Below are positions 62,301 through 64,000 of a stretch of 64,000 bases of DNA, piece by piece; within the stretch, counting starts at the first letter, position 1, and every line of letters starts with the position of its first letter. The notes below the pieces were generated by a model. It was not told where the DNA came from, did not search any database, and saw nothing but the letters and a program-made list of their open reading frames with translations. This DNA comes from Rhodococcus sp. 4CII (GTDB lineage Bacteria; Actinomycetota; Actinomycetes; Mycobacteriales; Mycobacteriaceae), in the NCBI RefSeq assembly GCF_014256275.1, contig NZ_JACCFE010000002.1:1798001-1862000 (forward strand). The letters are read 5' to 3'. Position numbers and translations under genes: made by a program.

Positions 62301-64000
62301 GCTCGAACGGCGCCTCCGCGTGCGCCATGGCATCGAGATCGGTCTGCCGCACCCGCCCCAGCACGTCGACGAGCGAAGCGTCGGGATCCACCTCGGTGCG
62401 CAACACGAGCGTGTTGACGAACATGCCGACCACATCGTCGAGCACCCGCTCACCGCGGCCGGCCACCGGCGTGCCGATCACGATGTCCGACGTCGCCGTC
62501 ACCCGGGCGAGCAGCACCGCGAGAGCGGCGTGCACCACCATGAACAGCGTCGTGTTGTGCTGTTGCGTCAGGGCACCGAGTCGGCGATGAGTTGCCGCAT
62601 CGATCGTCACGGGCACCGCGGCACCCCGGTTGGTGCGCACCGCGGGCCGGGGGCGATCCGTCGGTAGCTCGAGGAAGTCGGGAATACCCGCGAGTGTCCG
62701 CGTCCAGTACTCGAACTGCTTCGCCGCCGACGACGCCGGATCGTCCTCGTCGCCCAGCACCTCGCGCTGCCACAGCGTGAAATCGGCGTACTGCACCGGA
62801 AGCGGGGCCCACGCCGGGCTCTCGCCTCGCGCCCGCGCCAGGTACGCGGTGGCCACATCCCGGGCGAGCGGCGCCATGGAGAAGCCGTCCGCACTGATGT
62901 GGTGAACCACCACGACCAGTACCAGTTCGTTCTCGCTCACGCGCAGAAGCCGCCCGCGGATGGGGACCGACGCCGAGACGTCGAATCCGCCTGCGACGAC
63001 CGCGAGGACGTGGGCGTCCACGGCATCCTCAGGAACGGGTGCCGGCGACAGGTCCAGTTCCACTCGTTCTGCGGGCACCACCGACTGCACCGGTTCGCCG
63101 TCGTGCTCCGGGAACATCGTCCGGAGCGACTCGTGCCGTTCCAGCACGTCGAACACGGCCTGCTGCAACGCGGGAACGTCGAGTGCACCGGTCAATCGAA
63201 CGGCCAGCGGCATGTTGTAGGCCGGCGATGCCGGGTCGAAGCGACTGAGGAACCACATGCGCCTCTGTGCGGGCGACAGGGGAATTCGATCCGGCCGGGG
63301 ACGCGGCGCGAGGACGGCACGGGTGCCCGTTCCGGGCAGCGAGGACACCTGCTCGGCCAGTGCTTCCACCGTCGACGCCTCGAAGATCATGCGCACCGGG
63401 ACGTGCGCGTCCACCGCCTCGCTCAACCGGGCGGCCGCCTGCGTGGCGATCAGGGAATTTCCGCCCAGCGCGAAGAACTCGTCGTCGAGTCCGACCTGGT
63501 CCACCGCGAGCACGTCGGCGAAGACCGCGACGACGGCCCGCTGTACCTCCGATTCGGGTGCCCGGAAGGCGCGCGACTCGAGCGCAGGCGCCGGCAACGC
63601 CTTCACGTCGATCTTGCCCGACGGAGTGAGGGGAAAAACCTCGAGCACCACGACGGCGGCGGGCACCAGGTACGACGGCAGAATGTCCTCGAGTCTCTTG
63701 CGCAACAACTCCACATCGAGGCTGCCGCGGGGCACCACGTACGAGACCAGCGCGTCCGCGCCTGCCACGTGCGGGCGGGCCACCGTGATCGCACCGTCGA
63801 CGTCGGCGACCCGGGCGATCACCGCATCGACCTCCCCCGGTTCGATGCGGACGCCACGAATCTTCACCTGCCGATCCACGCGGGCGATGAACTGCAGATT
63901 GCCGTCGGCGCGGCGATGGACCAGGTCGCCGGTCCGGTACAACCGGGAACCACCCGGGCCCGCGACGAAACGCACCGCGGTCCGTGCCGGGTCCCCGACA
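59341..64000 (-). CDS. non-ribosomal peptide synthetase, C-terminal part (5' end outside window)
   Basis: The open frame continues to the window edge. Present, from N to C: end of an A domain, PCP (GGNSL), C domain with HHISADG, a complete A domain with TSGSTGRPKG, PCP (GGNSL), and a thioesterase with GWSLGG and a possible catalytic His near HWHMTSP. Domain limits in bases: partial A 64000-63560, PCP 63540-63330, C 63280-61990, A 61890-60400, PCP 60380-60170, TE 60140-59344. The complete A domain pocket reads DVWHYGTIT by alignment to GrsA, which I cannot assign. The TE means this protein ends an assembly line. It converges with a small membrane protein gene. Whether it makes a separate peptide from the 5.4-18.1 kb NRPS is unknown. 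Confidence 0.92.
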   Translation of the reverse strand, partial: VGDPARTAVRFVAGPGGSRLYRTGDLVHRRADGNLQFIARVDRQVKIRGVRIEPGEVDAVIARVADVDGAITVARPHVAGADALVSYVVPRGSLDVELLRKRLEDILPSYLVPAAVVVLEVFPLTPSGKIDVKALPAPALESRAFRAPESEVQRAVVAVFADVLAVDQVGLDDEFFALGGNSLIATQAAARLSEAVDAHVPVRMIFEASTVEALAEQVSSLPGTGTRAVLAPRPRPDRIPLSPAQRRMWFLSRFDPASPAYNMPLAVRLTGALDVPALQQAVFDVLERHESLRTMFPEHDGEPVQSVVPAERVELDLSPAPVPEDAVDAHVLAVVAGGFDVSASVPIRGRLLRVSENELVLVVVVHHISADGFSMAPLARDVATAYLARARGESPAWAPLPVQYADFTLWQREVLGDEDDPASSAAKQFEYWTRTLAGIPDFLELPTDRPRPAVRTNRGAAVPVTIDAATHRRLGALTQQHNTTLFMVVHAALAVLLARVTATSDIVIGTPVAGRGERVLDDVVGMFVNTLVLRTEVDPDASLVDVLGRVRQTDLDAMAHAEAPFERLVEILNPSRSQSHSSLFQVMLAFQNQKAASLELPGLTIAPLAIDAQVTKFDLDFSLSDGYGENGDPAGISGILTYSADLFDAATAQRFVRGLLRVVEAFAAHPDVRVCDVSLLTADETVQMRDTWNATDVALRDETLVDLLDAQVARSPGAVAVVFDGGSWTYGELDARVNRLARLLVDRGIGPDSLVALAFERSSDMIAGMCAVLRAGGGYVPLDPDHPAERIDDVLHSSAADLVLTSARTRAPLPAGTPRIDVDTVDLSGFDPAPVRDTDRVRPLRPQNTAYVLFTSGSTGRPKGVVVSHAAIVNQLRWLADEYDVTADDRGMLKAPYTFDVSVWEIFLPLTVGARVVVTRPGGHAELDYLAAVIREYRITMMHLVPSVLAAFLAAGEGAALSSLRHLYVGGEEVSSELVEDALALRPGAFHNTYGPTEAAITSTAFTLGASADARVPIGAPVWNTRAYVLDARLRPVPVGVAGELYLGGAQLARGYVGRSELTAERFVADPFGPRGDRLYRTGDRAKWTPAGQLVYLGRTDLQVKMRGLRIELREVESALEAADGVSQAAAALVSDDGGGDRLVGYVVAEPGRQIDASALTASVRHRLPSYMVPSQIMVLSELPSGSAGKLDRRALPRPRFEPRAFRAPATDTEIVVATAFEELLGVGKVGADDNFFELGGNSLLAVRLVSALAASTGAAVPLQTVMTDPTPSSIAARMNSADHGGDAALGVVLPIRTAGAGRPLFCIHPVVGLAWCYTGLASRVDPDRPIYGLQSPAIAEDGAQPASIDDLAARYVAEIRRIQAHGPYDLLGWSLGGVLAHAVAVRLQDAGDDVATLVMLDSYAHQPQTAQADLPVSVGDLLAGIGVERDVPAAVAEMTPESAVDLLTGTGGPMAVFTREQLHRLIASAAHNCALLDHHRPGVFRGDVAFFTAGRDDPTGSAAAATWQPYVAGAVRNRTVDSAHWHMTSPKVTRVVGSALRGDSRSVATTE

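Noticed and set aside
1..64000. tRNA, rRNA, CRISPR arrays, intact insertion sequences or prophage genes
   Set aside because: Looked for and not seen; the only mobile-like gene is the DUF222/HNH gene.

Overview
The window is high-GC actinobacterial DNA. Gene content points to a mycolic-acid-containing actinomycete, most likely Rhodococcus: a DUF222/HNH (13E12-like) endonuclease gene under an actinobacterial SOS box, a Ddn-like deazaflavin oxidoreductase, an SPW-repeat protein, large NRPS genes and many GTG/TTG starts with ATGA/GTGA overlaps. The genus is an inference from these features, not from a database match.

Layout. (1) 1-5304: the start of an Hsp70-like protein, a secreted lipase, and an exopolysaccharide-related group: UDP-glucose dehydrogenase, a low-molecular-weight tyrosine phosphatase and a Wzc/CapAB-type tyrosine autokinase. 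(2) 5426-18112: one giant minus-strand NRPS gene, four modules plus thioesterase, (C-A-PCP)x4-TE. The first A domain reads as threonine-specific. Divergent from it is a DUF4012 membrane-anchored protein. (3) 20242-23133: a minus-strand four-gene set of two unknown proteins, an S8 subtilase and a translationally coupled 77-residue protein resembling a protease propeptide/inhibitor I9. A LuxR-type STAND regulator with a C-terminal cold-shock-like domain is divergent from this set. (4) 26269-28852: a decayed copy of the LuxR C-terminal region, an SOS-controlled HNH gene and a tandem cold-shock-domain gene. This looks like a duplicated LuxR-CSD gene broken by the HNH gene. (5) 28890-42654: a minus-strand polysaccharide locus: initiating phosphoglycosyltransferase, flippase, GT11-like fucosyltransferase, further glycosyltransferases, acyltransferase, polymerase, gmd, fcl and a second UDP-glucose dehydrogenase. 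Its middle (about 32.9-41 kb) is visibly less GC-rich than the flanks, which suggests acquisition. (6) 43491-49786: mixed genes (SGNH hydrolase, small membrane protein, DHA2 MFS exporter, Ddn-like protein, secreted GH43-like protein). (7) 49976-56797: a plus-strand polyamine/amine catabolic operon (FAD amine oxidase, cupin, APC permease, Lrp regulator, class III aminotransferase, aldehyde dehydrogenase). (8) 56932-64000: TerC, SPW-repeat protein, small membrane proteins, and the 3' end of a second NRPS gene that runs off the window.

How they fit together. The locus makes surface or secreted products. GDP-fucose (Gmd/Fcl) and UDP-glucuronate (two Ugd copies) would feed a Wzx/Wzy-type polysaccharide pathway, with chain control by the Wzc-like kinase and its phosphatase. 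Two NRPS genes make unidentified peptides.

The most unusual signal is inside the first NRPS gene. Three of its four adenylation domains carry a different palindromic DNA element at the same place, just before core motif A3, in frame. The two shortest of these domains also lack part of the usual N-subdomain. The fourth adenylation domain and the one complete A domain of the second NRPS do not show this. No tRNA, rRNA, CRISPR array or intact insertion sequence was seen.
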